From RGIG1934 sp964492545 (GTDB lineage Bacteria > Bacillota > Clostridia > Lachnospirales > Lachnospiraceae), in assembly GCA_964492545.1 (NCBI GenBank), contig CAZBKO010000052.1, positions 1 to 15,148 on the forward strand: a stretch of DNA of 15,148 nucleotides, in the 5' to 3' direction. Below the pieces are notes generated by a model that ran no database searches, was not told the origin of the DNA, and saw nothing but the letters and a program-made list of their open reading frames with translations. The translations under genes and the position numbers were made by a program. This document shows, in pieces, positions 6,778-15,000 of the stretch. The stretch's first letter is position 1; the number at the start of each line of letters is the position of its first letter.

Positions 6778-7730
6778 TAGCCTGCTTCATATCAATGGCA
6801 ATGGGAACATCAGTTGGAACAATCGCAGCACTTACACCAATAGCAGTGGGAATTAGTGAGAAGACAGGGATATCCGGAGCATTATGTGTTGGCGCAGCGG
6901 TGTGTGGGGCTATGTTTGGGGATAATCTGTCAATGATATCCGATACAACAATTGCTGCAGCCAGGACTCAAGGCGCAAGAATGAAGGACAAATTCAAAGA
7001 AAATATTTATGTAGCTATACCGGCAGCAATAATTACAATGATTATATTCTTAATAATGGGATGGAATTCACAATATGAGCTGACTGGAAAGCTTGATTAC
7101 AATGTATTTCAGATACTTCCATATATTGCTGTGCTTGTAGCAGCAGTAGTCGGAGTTAATGTATTCATTGTATTAATGGCAGGTACAATTTTATCAGCTT
7201 TCGTTGGATTGTGCAGCGGAAGTGTTAATGTGCTAGGCATTGTAGAAGCAATGGGAAGTGGAATTACTAATATGTATGATATTGTTGCCATTTCCATAAT
7301 AGTTGCAGGTATTATTGGAATTGTTCAAAATAATGGTGGAATGGATTATATACTTTACCATATTAGAAAGCTTGTAAAGGGAAGAAAAGGCGCTCAATTT
7401 GGTATCGCCATCTTAAGTGTGCTTGTGGATGCATCGACGGCAAATAATACTGTAGCAATAGTTATGGCTGGACCAATTACAAAGGATATTGCAGATGAAT
7501 ATGATATTAAGCCCAGAAGATCGGCGGCAATACTTGATATTTTTACATCGGTTTGTCAGGGAATCAATCCATATGGAGCACAGCTGTTGTATGCAAGCGC
7601 AGGAGCGGCAGCAGTCAATATGAAATTAAGTCCGGTGGAGATTATGCCGTATTTGTTTTATCCTATATTATTAGGTGCGTGTGGAATTATATATATTATT
7701 GTCAGGACAGAGAAAATGGAACAGCCTTAA
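6753..7730 (+). pseudogene. NhaC-family Na+/H+ antiporter, N-terminally truncated
   Basis: The reading frame contains SLFLIACFISMAMGTSVGT (from about 6765), GAMFGDNLSMISDTTIAA and ARTQGARMKDKF, hallmarks of the NhaC antiporter family (cytoplasmic membrane Na+/H+ or similar ion exchange). Several hydrophobic transmembrane segments follow and the C-terminus at 7728-7730 looks natural. About 100-130 N-terminal residues usual in this family are missing; instead the frame runs back into bases that encode the kinase in another frame. The first Met codons (6795, 6801) lie inside a membrane segment and have no ribosome binding site, so this fragment is probably not made. Two or more transmembrane helices are gone. 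The exact transported ion is not deducible. Family call is firm; the left boundary is approximate. Confidence 0.85.
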
Positions 7731-7749
7731 TTTGACTGTTCCATTTTTT
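7713..7749. terminator. Bidirectional terminator enclosing both convergent stop codons
   Basis: AAAATGGAACAG (7713-7724) pairs with CTGTTCCATTTT (7736-7747), with T after the stem on the + strand and on the minus strand. The 11-base loop holds the TAA of the antiporter remnant (7728-7730) and the TAA of the minus-strand phosphoesterase (7729-7727). Confidence 0.85.
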
Positions 7750-8704
7750 GTGCTTCATTTATAAATAAGTTCTGAATTAGCAAGTCCTTATATCTACCAA
7801 GTCTGCCCATATTCTCAGCAGGAATAACACCACCGCTCATGGTTGCATGGCCACCGCCGCTTCCGTAATTCTTTAGAGCCTCAGCAATAAGAGTGCCGGC
7901 ATGTATTGGTGTACGTTCACTTCTGACTGAGAATTTAAGTCCTCCATCGCGAATTGCATATACAACTGAAATTTCAACCACATCCAGTGCCAAAATGAAA
8001 TCTGAAATCATAGCAATAAGAGCATCATTACAATCAAAGGGAATATATACAAATCCAAAATAATCAAAAACCTTCATGGTTTCGATTGCAGCACCATAAG
8101 CCTTTAAATCATTGAGCTCCATAACGTTGCTGTACATGGAATGAAGTATTGAATTATCTGCGATTCCGTGCAGGTATTTGAACATGTCGATGTCCAAATC
8201 TGTGACACCACGGTCAAATGAAGCTGTATCCATCTTAAGACCATATAGTAAAAGTGTGGCAGTGTTTTTGTCAATAGGAACATCAGATTCCTTGAAATAC
8301 TGTGCAATAATCGTTGAACATGAGCCTGTAATACGTATGTCTTCATATTGGTAATCACAGGAAATATAGGTTGGATGATGGTCGATGCATGCAACCTCGT
8401 CACCAATTAAATCTGTGAAATTCGCATTTTGCTTTTGACCATCAATTGTTACAATATAATCATTTTCTTTCATGTCAATAAGCTCATCCTTGAGATATGC
8501 ATTTATTCCAAACACACTAAGCATTCTTTTAGTACTGACTTTTTCAATTTTTCCATCATAGCATATTGTAGATTCAATATTAAAGGCCTCTAGAAACCTT
8601 TGCAGTCCATAGGCACTGGCCAGTGCATCAGGATCCGGAAAATTGTGAGTCTGTATATAGACCTTATGATCTCGCAGCAAATTAATCAACTTATTAACAT
8701 TCAT
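7727..8704 (-). CDS. DHH/DHHA1-family phosphoesterase (nanoRNase/NrnA-like)
   Basis: Cytoplasmic Mn2+-dependent phosphodiesterase family that includes NrnA, which degrades very short oligoribonucleotides and pAp, and relatives that cleave cyclic dinucleotides. The 325-residue protein has the DHH domain with His20 and PDPDA (23-27), Asp88 in VTIDGQ, the DHH triad (108-110) and KMDT (157-160), and the DHHA1 domain with GGGHATMSGG (283-292), the substrate-binding glycine-rich loop. Motif spacing and length fit a stand-alone enzyme with no GdpP-type GGDEF or PAS. AAAGGA lies upstream of ATG 8704, in the short gap after the mgtE stop, so it is the second full-size gene of the mgtE operon. Exact substrate (nanoRNA, pAp or pApA/pGpG) cannot be told from sequence; next to a diguanylate cyclase region, pGpG is possible but unproven. 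Confidence 0.9.
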   Translation of the reverse strand: MNVNKLINLLRDHKVYIQTHNFPDPDALASAYGLQRFLEAFNIESTICYDGKIEKVSTKRMLSVFGINAYLKDELIDMKENDYIVTIDGQKQNANFTDLIGDEVACIDHHPTYISCDYQYEDIRITGSCSTIIAQYFKESDVPIDKNTATLLLYGLKMDTASFDRGVTDLDIDMFKYLHGIADNSILHSMYSNVMELNDLKAYGAAIETMKVFDYFGFVYIPFDCNDALIAMISDFILALDVVEISVVYAIRDGGLKFSVRSERTPIHAGTLIAEALKNYGSGGGHATMSGGVIPAENMGRLGRYKDLLIQNLFINEAQKMEQSN

Positions 8705-8726
8705 ATTTATACTTATCCTTTCGTGT

Positions 8727-10082
8727 CTAAATGCCTAACATTACAGAGGCAACTCTAAAGTAAATCAGCAGTGAAACTGCATCAACGATAGTTGTTATAA
8801 ATGGACTGGCCATAACTGCCGGGTCAAATCCAAATTTCTGTGCAAATATAGGCAATGTACAGCCTATCATTTTTGCTATAAATACCGTAGCTACAAGTGT
8901 TATACAAATAACAAGTGCAACAGGGAAAGAAACACCATCAAATAAAATAATTTTTGCAAAATTACAAACGGCAAGAGTTATGCCACATAACACGGCAACA
9001 CGCATTTCCTTCCATAATATTCTAAAAATATCTTTGAATTCAATATCGCCAAGGGACAAAGCACGAATAATTGTGACAGATGCCTGTCCGCCTGAGTTAC
9101 CACCTGTATCCATAAGCATTGGAATATACGAGGTGAGTATAATCTGAGCAGCAAGCGCATCCTCAAATGATGCTATTATTCGTCCTGTAAATGTTGCAGA
9201 TACCATCAAAAGCAGCAGCCATGGTATTCTTGCCTTCCAGGTTTCAAACACACTTGTCTTAAGATAAGGCTTATCTGATGGGAGCATAGCAGCCATCTTT
9301 TCCATATCCTCTGTAGCTTCATCCTGCATTACATCAATGGCATCATCAAATGTTACAATACCCACAAGTCTGTTCTCATCATCTACAACAGGAATCGCCA
9401 TTAAGTCATATTTGTTGAACTTGTTGGCAACCTCTTCCTTATCCTCTGTAGTGCTTACGGAGATAATATTTGTCTCCATTATATCTTCCATTGTCAGAGC
9501 TTCGTCTGCCAGGAGAAGAGATTTAACTGTGACTATACCGATAAGCTTACGATTATCCTCAGTTACATAACAGGTATATATAGTCTCCTTGTCAATTCCT
9601 GTGCGCCTTATACGCTTAATAGCCTCCTCAACAGTCATATGCCTTCTAAGACTAACATATTCGATGGTCATAAGACTTCCGGCGCTGTCGTCAGGGTACT
9701 TAAGAATTTCGTTAATCATCTTACGAGTGTTTGGATCTGTGTTGAGAAGAATACGCTTAACAACATTAGCGGGCATCTCTTCAACAATATCTACGGCATC
9801 ATCAAGATAAAGTTCATCAAGGACCTCCTTTAATTCATTATCACTAAAGCCCTGTATTAATAATGCCTGTGCATCTGCCTCCATCTCTACAAATGTATCG
9901 GCAGCAAGTTCTTTTGGTAACAGTCTAAACAGAAGTGGAAGTCTGTCAGCTGGTATATCCTGAAAAAGAGCAGAAATATCTGCACTATTCATTTCCTCTA
10001 AAATATTCCTTATCTTGGAATATTCCTTCTCGCTCAGAAGCCTGAGCATTGTGTCTTTCATAATGAGTATAGTATCTTCCAC
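8727..10082 (-). CDS. mgtE: Magnesium transporter MgtE
   Basis: Homodimeric Mg2+ channel of the cytoplasmic membrane, gated by cytoplasmic Mg2+. Domains are in the usual order: helical N domain (about 20-125), a pair of CBS domains (about 130-260, with MTVEEAIKRI and a second repeat ending GIVTFDDAIDV), a linking helix, and five membrane helices (about 285-451). TGGNSGGQAS lies in the first part of the pore domain and PFITTIVDA (427-435) carries the pore Asp434, equivalent to the selectivity-filter Asp of Thermus MgtE. Length 451 is normal. The start is GTG at 10082 because AAAGGAG (10097-10091) sits eight bases upstream. It is transcribed with an upstream 31-codon ORF and the downstream phosphoesterase. 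No M-box Mg2+ riboswitch is recognisable in the leader. Confidence 0.96.
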   Translation of the reverse strand: MEDTILIMKDTMLRLLSEKEYSKIRNILEEMNSADISALFQDIPADRLPLLFRLLPKELAADTFVEMEADAQALLIQGFSDNELKEVLDELYLDDAVDIVEEMPANVVKRILLNTDPNTRKMINEILKYPDDSAGSLMTIEYVSLRRHMTVEEAIKRIRRTGIDKETIYTCYVTEDNRKLIGIVTVKSLLLADEALTMEDIMETNIISVSTTEDKEEVANKFNKYDLMAIPVVDDENRLVGIVTFDDAIDVMQDEATEDMEKMAAMLPSDKPYLKTSVFETWKARIPWLLLLMVSATFTGRIIASFEDALAAQIILTSYIPMLMDTGGNSGGQASVTIIRALSLGDIEFKDIFRILWKEMRVAVLCGITLAVCNFAKIILFDGVSFPVALVICITLVATVFIAKMIGCTLPIFAQKFGFDPAVMASPFITTIVDAVSLLIYFRVASVMLGI

Positions 10083-10149
10083 GATGAAAACTCCTTTCGT
10101 ATAAAATTAGTAGAATTCTGTGGAAGTAAGCGGAGAAAACCGCAACAAT

Positions 10150-10245
10150 CTATAGGAGTGTATATGCAAACAAAACAGACCCATGAACCGATATGCTTAT
10201 ATTATTCCCTCGGGGCTTACCTCCATTACCGGTTTGCGAGTCCAT
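10150..10245 (-). CDS. 31-residue small protein / leader peptide upstream of mgtE
   Basis: ATG at 10245-10243 is preceded, five bases away, by AAAGAGGTGA (10260-10251), whose GAGGTGA is a seven-base match to the 16S rRNA tail, stronger than most sites in this window. The frame stops at TAG 10152-10150. The product begins MDSQTGNGGKPRG, is basic and Gly/Asn-rich at the front, and ends in a hydrophobic run, SVLFAYTLL. A consensus promoter lies just upstream and no terminator lies between it and mgtE, so it sits in the mgtE leader, 67 bases before that start codon. I do not recognise a family. It may be a leader peptide controlling mgtE, as leader ORFs do for some Mg2+ transporters, or a small membrane protein. 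An overlapping frame on the + strand has a weaker site and looks like chance. Confidence 0.5.
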   Translation of the reverse strand: MDSQTGNGGKPRGNNISISVHGSVLFAYTLL

Positions 10246-10280
10246 TTAGTTCACCTCTTTCTCTGATTTTTATTAGTTCA

Positions 10281-10309
10281 ATAATAGCTTCAAAACGCCT
10301 ATTTGTCAA
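10281..10309 (-). promoter_or_regulatory. Sigma-A promoter of the leader ORF-mgtE-phosphoesterase operon
   Basis: On the minus strand TTGACA (10309-10304), 17-base spacer, TATTAT (10286-10281): perfect -35, five of six at -10. Expected start near 10274, so the mgtE leader is about 190 bases long and contains the 31-codon ORF. Confidence 0.85.
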
Positions 10310-10338
10310 TTGTATTTATTATGTTTTTATGGTACAAT
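10310..10338 (+). promoter_or_regulatory. Extended -10 promoter of the GGDEF gene
   Basis: TTGTAT (10310-10315), 17-base spacer, TACAAT (10333-10338) with the extended TG at 10330-10331. The weak -35 is offset by the TGG extension. Its -35 directly abuts that of the divergent mgtE promoter. Expected start near 10345, leader about 45 bases. Confidence 0.65.
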
Positions 10339-10389
10339 AATTCATATTATTATGAGTAGATATTTTTCGTGCCGAAAGGGTGATTTACG

Positions 10390-13300
10390 ATGGATTACAA
10401 ATTGATGGAGTATATCAATGGAACGATAAAACGCATGGAGTATGCGAGAAATCACAGACAAAGGACAGCAGTATTCGTGAAATACTATAATTCCTTTGAC
10501 ATTGATAATGAAGAATTAAACAGAATTGTTACTGAGCGTGAACCGGGAAGCTGTGTTAAGATATATGAATTTAGCGCTAACTATATGTATGATATATGTG
10601 AGCCTGTACTTTTATGGTTAAGAGATATATATTATGAATATTTTAAGGAAGAGTCTGAAGAGGAATTCCTTAGAAAATGTGATGTTTATCCATTACATAT
10701 AGATATGATTGCTGGATATTTTAGAAATGGTGAATGTAATAGAACAGAAGATATAATTGTAAGTGAGGTCGAGTATGAGAGCAGACAGTTTATGCGCTCT
10801 GTAGTTAATGTTATTAATTATGTTTCCGACAGAATTGAACTTATATTTATTCTTTCGAAGATTCATCTTGCTCCTGAGAGTATATGTAATCTGTTATGGG
10901 AGATAATTGATTCCGGAAAGTGCAAGAAACTTGTTGTTATAGCGGGATTTAATGAGCTGTATAATGTTCCACAATATATGCAGAATAATTGGAGAAAGCT
11001 TATTCAGGCAGTTAACAAGGCTAATCTTGTGACAGAATGGGATATTATTGAGTCAAGAGATTTAACAGATGATGAGAGAAAGACATTTACTCCGCGTATT
11101 GACATGGCGGAGAGATATAGCATAATACTTAATAATCTTATGACATCACTGGCTTTGGGACAGGCGGAGTATTATGCAGATATGCTTAGAATTTATCACG
11201 ATGTAGATGACAAGGCAGTTATTAGTGAAGATGTAAGAGTTAATCTTATAATTGTAGACGCATATATAAGCATATACAGTGCTAACTATAAGAATGCATT
11301 TCAGCTGTGTGAGAAGCTTCGAAAGTTCAATTATTATGCAAGAAAGATAGAGCTTCAATATGAATATAACAAGCTTTTAGTACTGACTAAGGTGTATGGT
11401 GGACAAAAGGAATCAGCATATAAGAATGTTGTAAGATGCAATGAGCTTGCCATAAGAGATAATAACGACAAGAGGATATTTGAGTCACATGTACTGAGAT
11501 GTATAGTTGAGCTCGATGGCTGGAGAGATGTGGTGCTTCATGACAAAGATATTAATCTGACACCGGATTTTGAGAGTAAGGCTTATGAGTACAGATGGCT
11601 TAATCATCTTGCGTATATTTATTTCTTTGGATTTGTTGACAGTGTAGATATTGAGACTACAGATAATAATGAATATATTGGATGTGAGAAATCACCGTAT
11701 TTTAGAAAGGCAATGGAGATTTCCCATGAACTGAGAAATGATGAGGCAATGCTTAACGCATGGCAGAAGAATATAATTATTTCAAGTACAACAGGTAAGT
11801 TTGAAGCAACACAATACTATTATGAGAAGTGTCTTAAGATACTTAAGCATTACAACAGAGAGTGCGATGAAGCACAGCTGTATAATGGCGCAGGCTACTA
11901 TTGCATTGTAAGAGAAGAATTTTATCAGGCTAATACATTCTTTAAGAAGGCTATAGAGATTTTCACCAGAGTAGAAGAACCTTATCTTGAATGTGAAACA
12001 CTATACAATATGGCAATTAATGCGATGGCAGCAGGTGAGTATGAAGAGGTTATCAAGTGCCTCAAGATTACCATTGAGATTACGAAGATGCTCCATAAGG
12101 AGAGAATAAGAATCGCTAATATATCTAAGCTATATGGGATGCTTACAGTATCATTTATTCAGTTGGAGAGAGAGTACGATGCGAAGCTGTATTTGGATAA
12201 GATGACTAATGTATTAAGGCATTTGCTTGATACAGATACACCGGATTATACAATGTGGGAAGATGATATGTTTCTATATTACCTTGCATGCGGTATGCTG
12301 GCAAGGAGAGAGAACAGATTAGATGATGCCGAACGAATGTTTAAGGCAGGGGAAAGAATTTGGAGAATGCAGCCAATTAATCAGTTCTTTGTATTTGGCA
12401 TGTATGTATATGAATGTGCGCTGCTTTACAGAACTCTTGGCAGGAAGAATGAATGTGAAAGAATAGTTAAGGTGGGACTTGACTTCTTTGGCAAAACCAA
12501 ACAAAACAAAAAGTATTCCAAGCTGGAAGCCAGGTTAAATGACAAAGAATATGTAATGGATAAGATAGGTAATACTATCACAAAGGATAAGTATAATAAG
12601 GTTATTGATATGGTTGAGAAGCATGCTCTTAAGATTAATCTTGCTGATAAGAAAAAAACAATGACTTTTTTTGAGAACTGGGTAGAGCTTCTTAACAGCG
12701 AGAGTGATTCAATAGAATTAATGACTGAACGTGCCATGGCAGCCATGGAGAATACTTACAATATAGATAAGCTGATATATCTTGAAATTGAGAATGGTAT
12801 ATCATCTCTAAAGTATTGTGATAGAAATTTCCCGGTTTCCGGCAATCAGATAAAGGGAATACTTTCATACTTTAATAAGTATGAGAAGAGCGTAATTGTA
12901 AGCAGATTTGATAATGATTATGACCGATATGATGAATTAACAGATATTTTTGGTAAAAATGAAATATTTTCCATAATTGGAATTCCTATCATTATTAAGA
13001 ACAGACTTACCAGTATTTTGATATGCATAAGAACTAAGCATGAGAATTTTACACAGGGAATAGAGGCATTTAATGAAGAAGAATTAAATGTTTTCAAAAC
13101 AACCTTCAGACAGCTTCTTGATGCAATAACCCGTGAGAATATTAAGCTGCAGTTAGAGAAGAGTTCGGTTACAGACCTTTTGACCGGGCTGCTCAACAGA
13201 CAGGGCTTTAAGAAAAAGCTGGAATCACTTTTAAAGGGATACAGCCAGACACTTACAATGTTGTATATGGATCTTGATAACTTTAAGTATTGTAATGATC

Positions 13301-13686
13301 ATTTTGGACATGAGGCTGGAGATAGTGTATTAATAGCATTTTCAAGAATGTTAGAAAAGGTTGCCGGAAATACCAGCATTATTACCAGATATGGTGGAGA
13401 TGAATTTGTTATAGTCCTTCCAAATAAGGATGTGACAGATGGAATAAATGTTGCAGAGAATATTTTTAGGGAAATATCACAAAACAGAGGATTTGAAGCT
13501 GATATTAAGCGTGTATTTGACGGCGAAGTTAATATTCCGGAGAATAACAGAGTTACATGCTCTATCGGTATAGCGTCAGATATTTGTATTAATTATGAAG
13601 ATATTAGTGGAATTCTTATGAAGGCAGATGATGCTCTTTACAAGGTTAAGAATTCAACTAAGAGTAACTATGAAGTATGGCAGTAG
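10390..13686 (+). CDS. Large diguanylate cyclase: ATPase-like N-terminus, TPR-like repeats, GAF-like domain, GGDEF
   Basis: Cytoplasmic enzyme predicted to make the second messenger c-di-GMP from two GTP. Start ATG follows AAAGGGTGA (10375-10383) by six bases. Residues 1-240 (ARNHRQRTAVFVKYYNSF...) look like the shell of an AAA/STAND-type region but no Walker A is seen; the same N-terminus occurs, as I recall, in other Lachnospiraceae GGDEF proteins. Residues about 245-760 are helical, TPR-like (for example AQLYNGAGYYCIVREEFYQA). About 775-925 is GAF-like. The catalytic domain starts at TDLLTGLLNRQGF (928) with metal Asp961 in MDLDNF, FGHEAGD, and an intact signature GGDEF at 1002-1006. The usual RxxD inhibitory site upstream of GGDEF reads GNTS, so product inhibition there is probably absent. 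No membrane segment. It ends with 10 bases of overlap into the next gene. Confidence 0.9.
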   Translation: MDYKLMEYINGTIKRMEYARNHRQRTAVFVKYYNSFDIDNEELNRIVTEREPGSCVKIYEFSANYMYDICEPVLLWLRDIYYEYFKEESEEEFLRKCDVYPLHIDMIAGYFRNGECNRTEDIIVSEVEYESRQFMRSVVNVINYVSDRIELIFILSKIHLAPESICNLLWEIIDSGKCKKLVVIAGFNELYNVPQYMQNNWRKLIQAVNKANLVTEWDIIESRDLTDDERKTFTPRIDMAERYSIILNNLMTSLALGQAEYYADMLRIYHDVDDKAVISEDVRVNLIIVDAYISIYSANYKNAFQLCEKLRKFNYYARKIELQYEYNKLLVLTKVYGGQKESAYKNVVRCNELAIRDNNDKRIFESHVLRCIVELDGWRDVVLHDKDINLTPDFESKAYEYRWLNHLAYIYFFGFVDSVDIETTDNNEYIGCEKSPYFRKAMEISHELRNDEAMLNAWQKNIIISSTTGKFEATQYYYEKCLKILKHYNRECDEAQLYNGAGYYCIVREEFYQANTFFKKAIEIFTRVEEPYLECETLYNMAINAMAAGEYEEVIKCLKITIEITKMLHKERIRIANISKLYGMLTVSFIQLEREYDAKLYLDKMTNVLRHLLDTDTPDYTMWEDDMFLYYLACGMLARRENRLDDAERMFKAGERIWRMQPINQFFVFGMYVYECALLYRTLGRKNECERIVKVGLDFFGKTKQNKKYSKLEARLNDKEYVMDKIGNTITKDKYNKVIDMVEKHALKINLADKKKTMTFFENWVELLNSESDSIELMTERAMAAMENTYNIDKLIYLEIENGISSLKYCDRNFPVSGNQIKGILSYFNKYEKSVIVSRFDNDYDRYDELTDIFGKNEIFSIIGIPIIIKNRLTSILICIRTKHENFTQGIEAFNEEELNVFKTTFRQLLDAITRENIKLQLEKSSVTDLLTGLLNRQGFKKKLESLLKGYSQTLTMLYMDLDNFKYCNDHFGHEAGDSVLIAFSRMLEKVAGNTSIITRYGGDEFVIVLPNKDVTDGINVAENIFREISQNRGFEADIKRVFDGEVNIPENNRVTCSIGIASDICINYEDISGILMKADDALYKVKNSTKSNYEVWQ

Positions 13687-14948
13687 AGAGAGGCAGCAAA
13701 GTGATTAGTTTAGATGAATTTATTAAAAGGTCAACATGCGCACATCTTACGGTGGAAGCTTCTAAGGCTGTGTTGAGAGATGCAGGATTTGTTGAACTTA
13801 AGGCTGGTGAAGCTTGGAATTTGGAGCTTGGTGGAAGATATTATGTTGATTTGTATGACACAACCCTGATAGCGTTTACCACCGGTGCATTCGGCAGGAT
13901 TAATATAGCAGCAGCGCACACAGACTTCCCGGGCTTTAGAATAAAGTATTCACCTGAGAATGTCGTGAGTGGATATGGTACACTTAACGTAGAAGGGTAT
14001 GGCGGTGCGATTCTTAATTCATGGTATGACAGACCGGTTGGAATATCAGGTAAAATATATTTAAGAAGTGCAAGTGAGTGTGAACCGGAGGAGATAACCT
14101 TTGATTCTGGCGGCGCAGTTGGAATTATTCCAAATCTTGCAATTCATATGAATAGAGATGTTAACAATGGAACAAAGGTTACAATAGGCAAAGATATGCA
14201 GCCTGTTATTATGATGAATGCGGAGAGCAATTTCTTTAACACATATCTGGCAGAGGCAATTAATAGAAATCCCGATGATATATTAGATTATGATTTATTT
14301 GTTTATAATTGTGATGCTCCTATGGTGGTTGGTGCAGCTAATGATATGTATCTGGCACCAAGACTTGACAACTTAACTTCCGTGTATGCCTGTTTAAAGG
14401 GGATTGTTGGCAGTAGCAACAAAGAGGCAATTAATTTGATTGCACTGTTTGATAATGAAGAGATTGGAAGCGCTACAAAACAGGGTGCCGGCTCACAGGT
14501 TATGAGTATGATGATTGAAAAGCTGTTTAATGGATTAGGTGCGGATAGAAATGATATGATTAATGCATTTATGAATGGATATATGTTGTCAGTTGACGTT
14601 GCGCATGCACTGCATCCAAACAGACCGGAGAAAAGTGATACAATTAACAAGGTTATATTGAACAGGGGATTTGTAATCAAGACAGGTGGAGCTTATGCCT
14701 ATGATGGCAAAGTTATTTCCATTATAAAGGAAATTTGTAGAAAGAATGATATACCATTTCAGATATTTACCAAGCAGGCAGATTCGAGAGGAGGCAGTAC
14801 ACTTGGAGCTATTTCCAATACGATGGTACCAATAAGAACACTGGATGTTGGGGTACCGCTGCTTGCTATGCACTCTGCGAGAGAGACAATGGGTAAATAT
14901 GATCAGCAACATCTTGAAGAATTGATTGTTTCATTCTTTACAATTTGA
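13677..14948 (+). CDS. apeB: M18 family aminopeptidase
   Basis: Zinc metallo-aminopeptidase of the M18 family, acting on acidic or neutral N-terminal residues of peptides in the cytoplasm. The 423 residues are complete. Binuclear metal site and catalytic residues are all visible: His81 in AAHTDFPGF, bridging Asp231 in RLDNL, catalytic Glu261 and ligand Glu262 in LFDNEEIGS, Asp307 in SVDVAHALHPN, and His399 in LAMHSARE; GGSTLGAIS (372-380) is also conserved. ATG 13677 lies inside the end of the GGDEF gene. An equally likely start is GTG 13701 (residue 9, giving MISLDEFIKRS), which has GAGAGG seven to eight bases upstream. Either way the gene is co-transcribed with the cyclase. The gene symbol follows the bacterial M18 naming. 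Confidence 0.93.
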   Translation: MAVERGSKVISLDEFIKRSTCAHLTVEASKAVLRDAGFVELKAGEAWNLELGGRYYVDLYDTTLIAFTTGAFGRINIAAAHTDFPGFRIKYSPENVVSGYGTLNVEGYGGAILNSWYDRPVGISGKIYLRSASECEPEEITFDSGGAVGIIPNLAIHMNRDVNNGTKVTIGKDMQPVIMMNAESNFFNTYLAEAINRNPDDILDYDLFVYNCDAPMVVGAANDMYLAPRLDNLTSVYACLKGIVGSSNKEAINLIALFDNEEIGSATKQGAGSQVMSMMIEKLFNGLGADRNDMINAFMNGYMLSVDVAHALHPNRPEKSDTINKVILNRGFVIKTGGAYAYDGKVISIIKEICRKNDIPFQIFTKQADSRGGSTLGAISNTMVPIRTLDVGVPLLAMHSARETMGKYDQQHLEELIVSFFTI

Positions 14949-14966
14949 TGATTTATGGTATATAAT
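14937..14966 (+). promoter_or_regulatory. Sigma-A promoter of glnS
   Basis: TTTACA (14937-14942), 18-base spacer, TATAAT (14961-14966): five of six and six of six matches. The -35 lies inside the last codons of the aminopeptidase gene. Expected start near 14973, leaving a leader of about 28 bases, too short for a T-box. Confidence 0.7.
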
Positions 14967-15000
14967 ATCACAATAACTTGAAAGGACGACATATATTATT

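Noticed and set aside
10140..10275. Riboswitch (M-box, Mn2+ yybP-ykoY or c-di-GMP-I) in the mgtE leader
   Set aside because: GC-rich pieces such as GGTAAGCCCCGAGGG and an AACCG/CGGTT pairing caught the eye, but none of the conserved cores I know could be aligned. A covariance model search would settle it.
10158..10340. 60-codon + strand frame opposite the mgtE leader, with TAGGAG before an internal ATG
   Set aside because: It lies antisense to the better supported 31-codon ORF, runs over both divergent promoters, has a low-complexity hydrophobic product with no recognisable family, and no promoter of its own.
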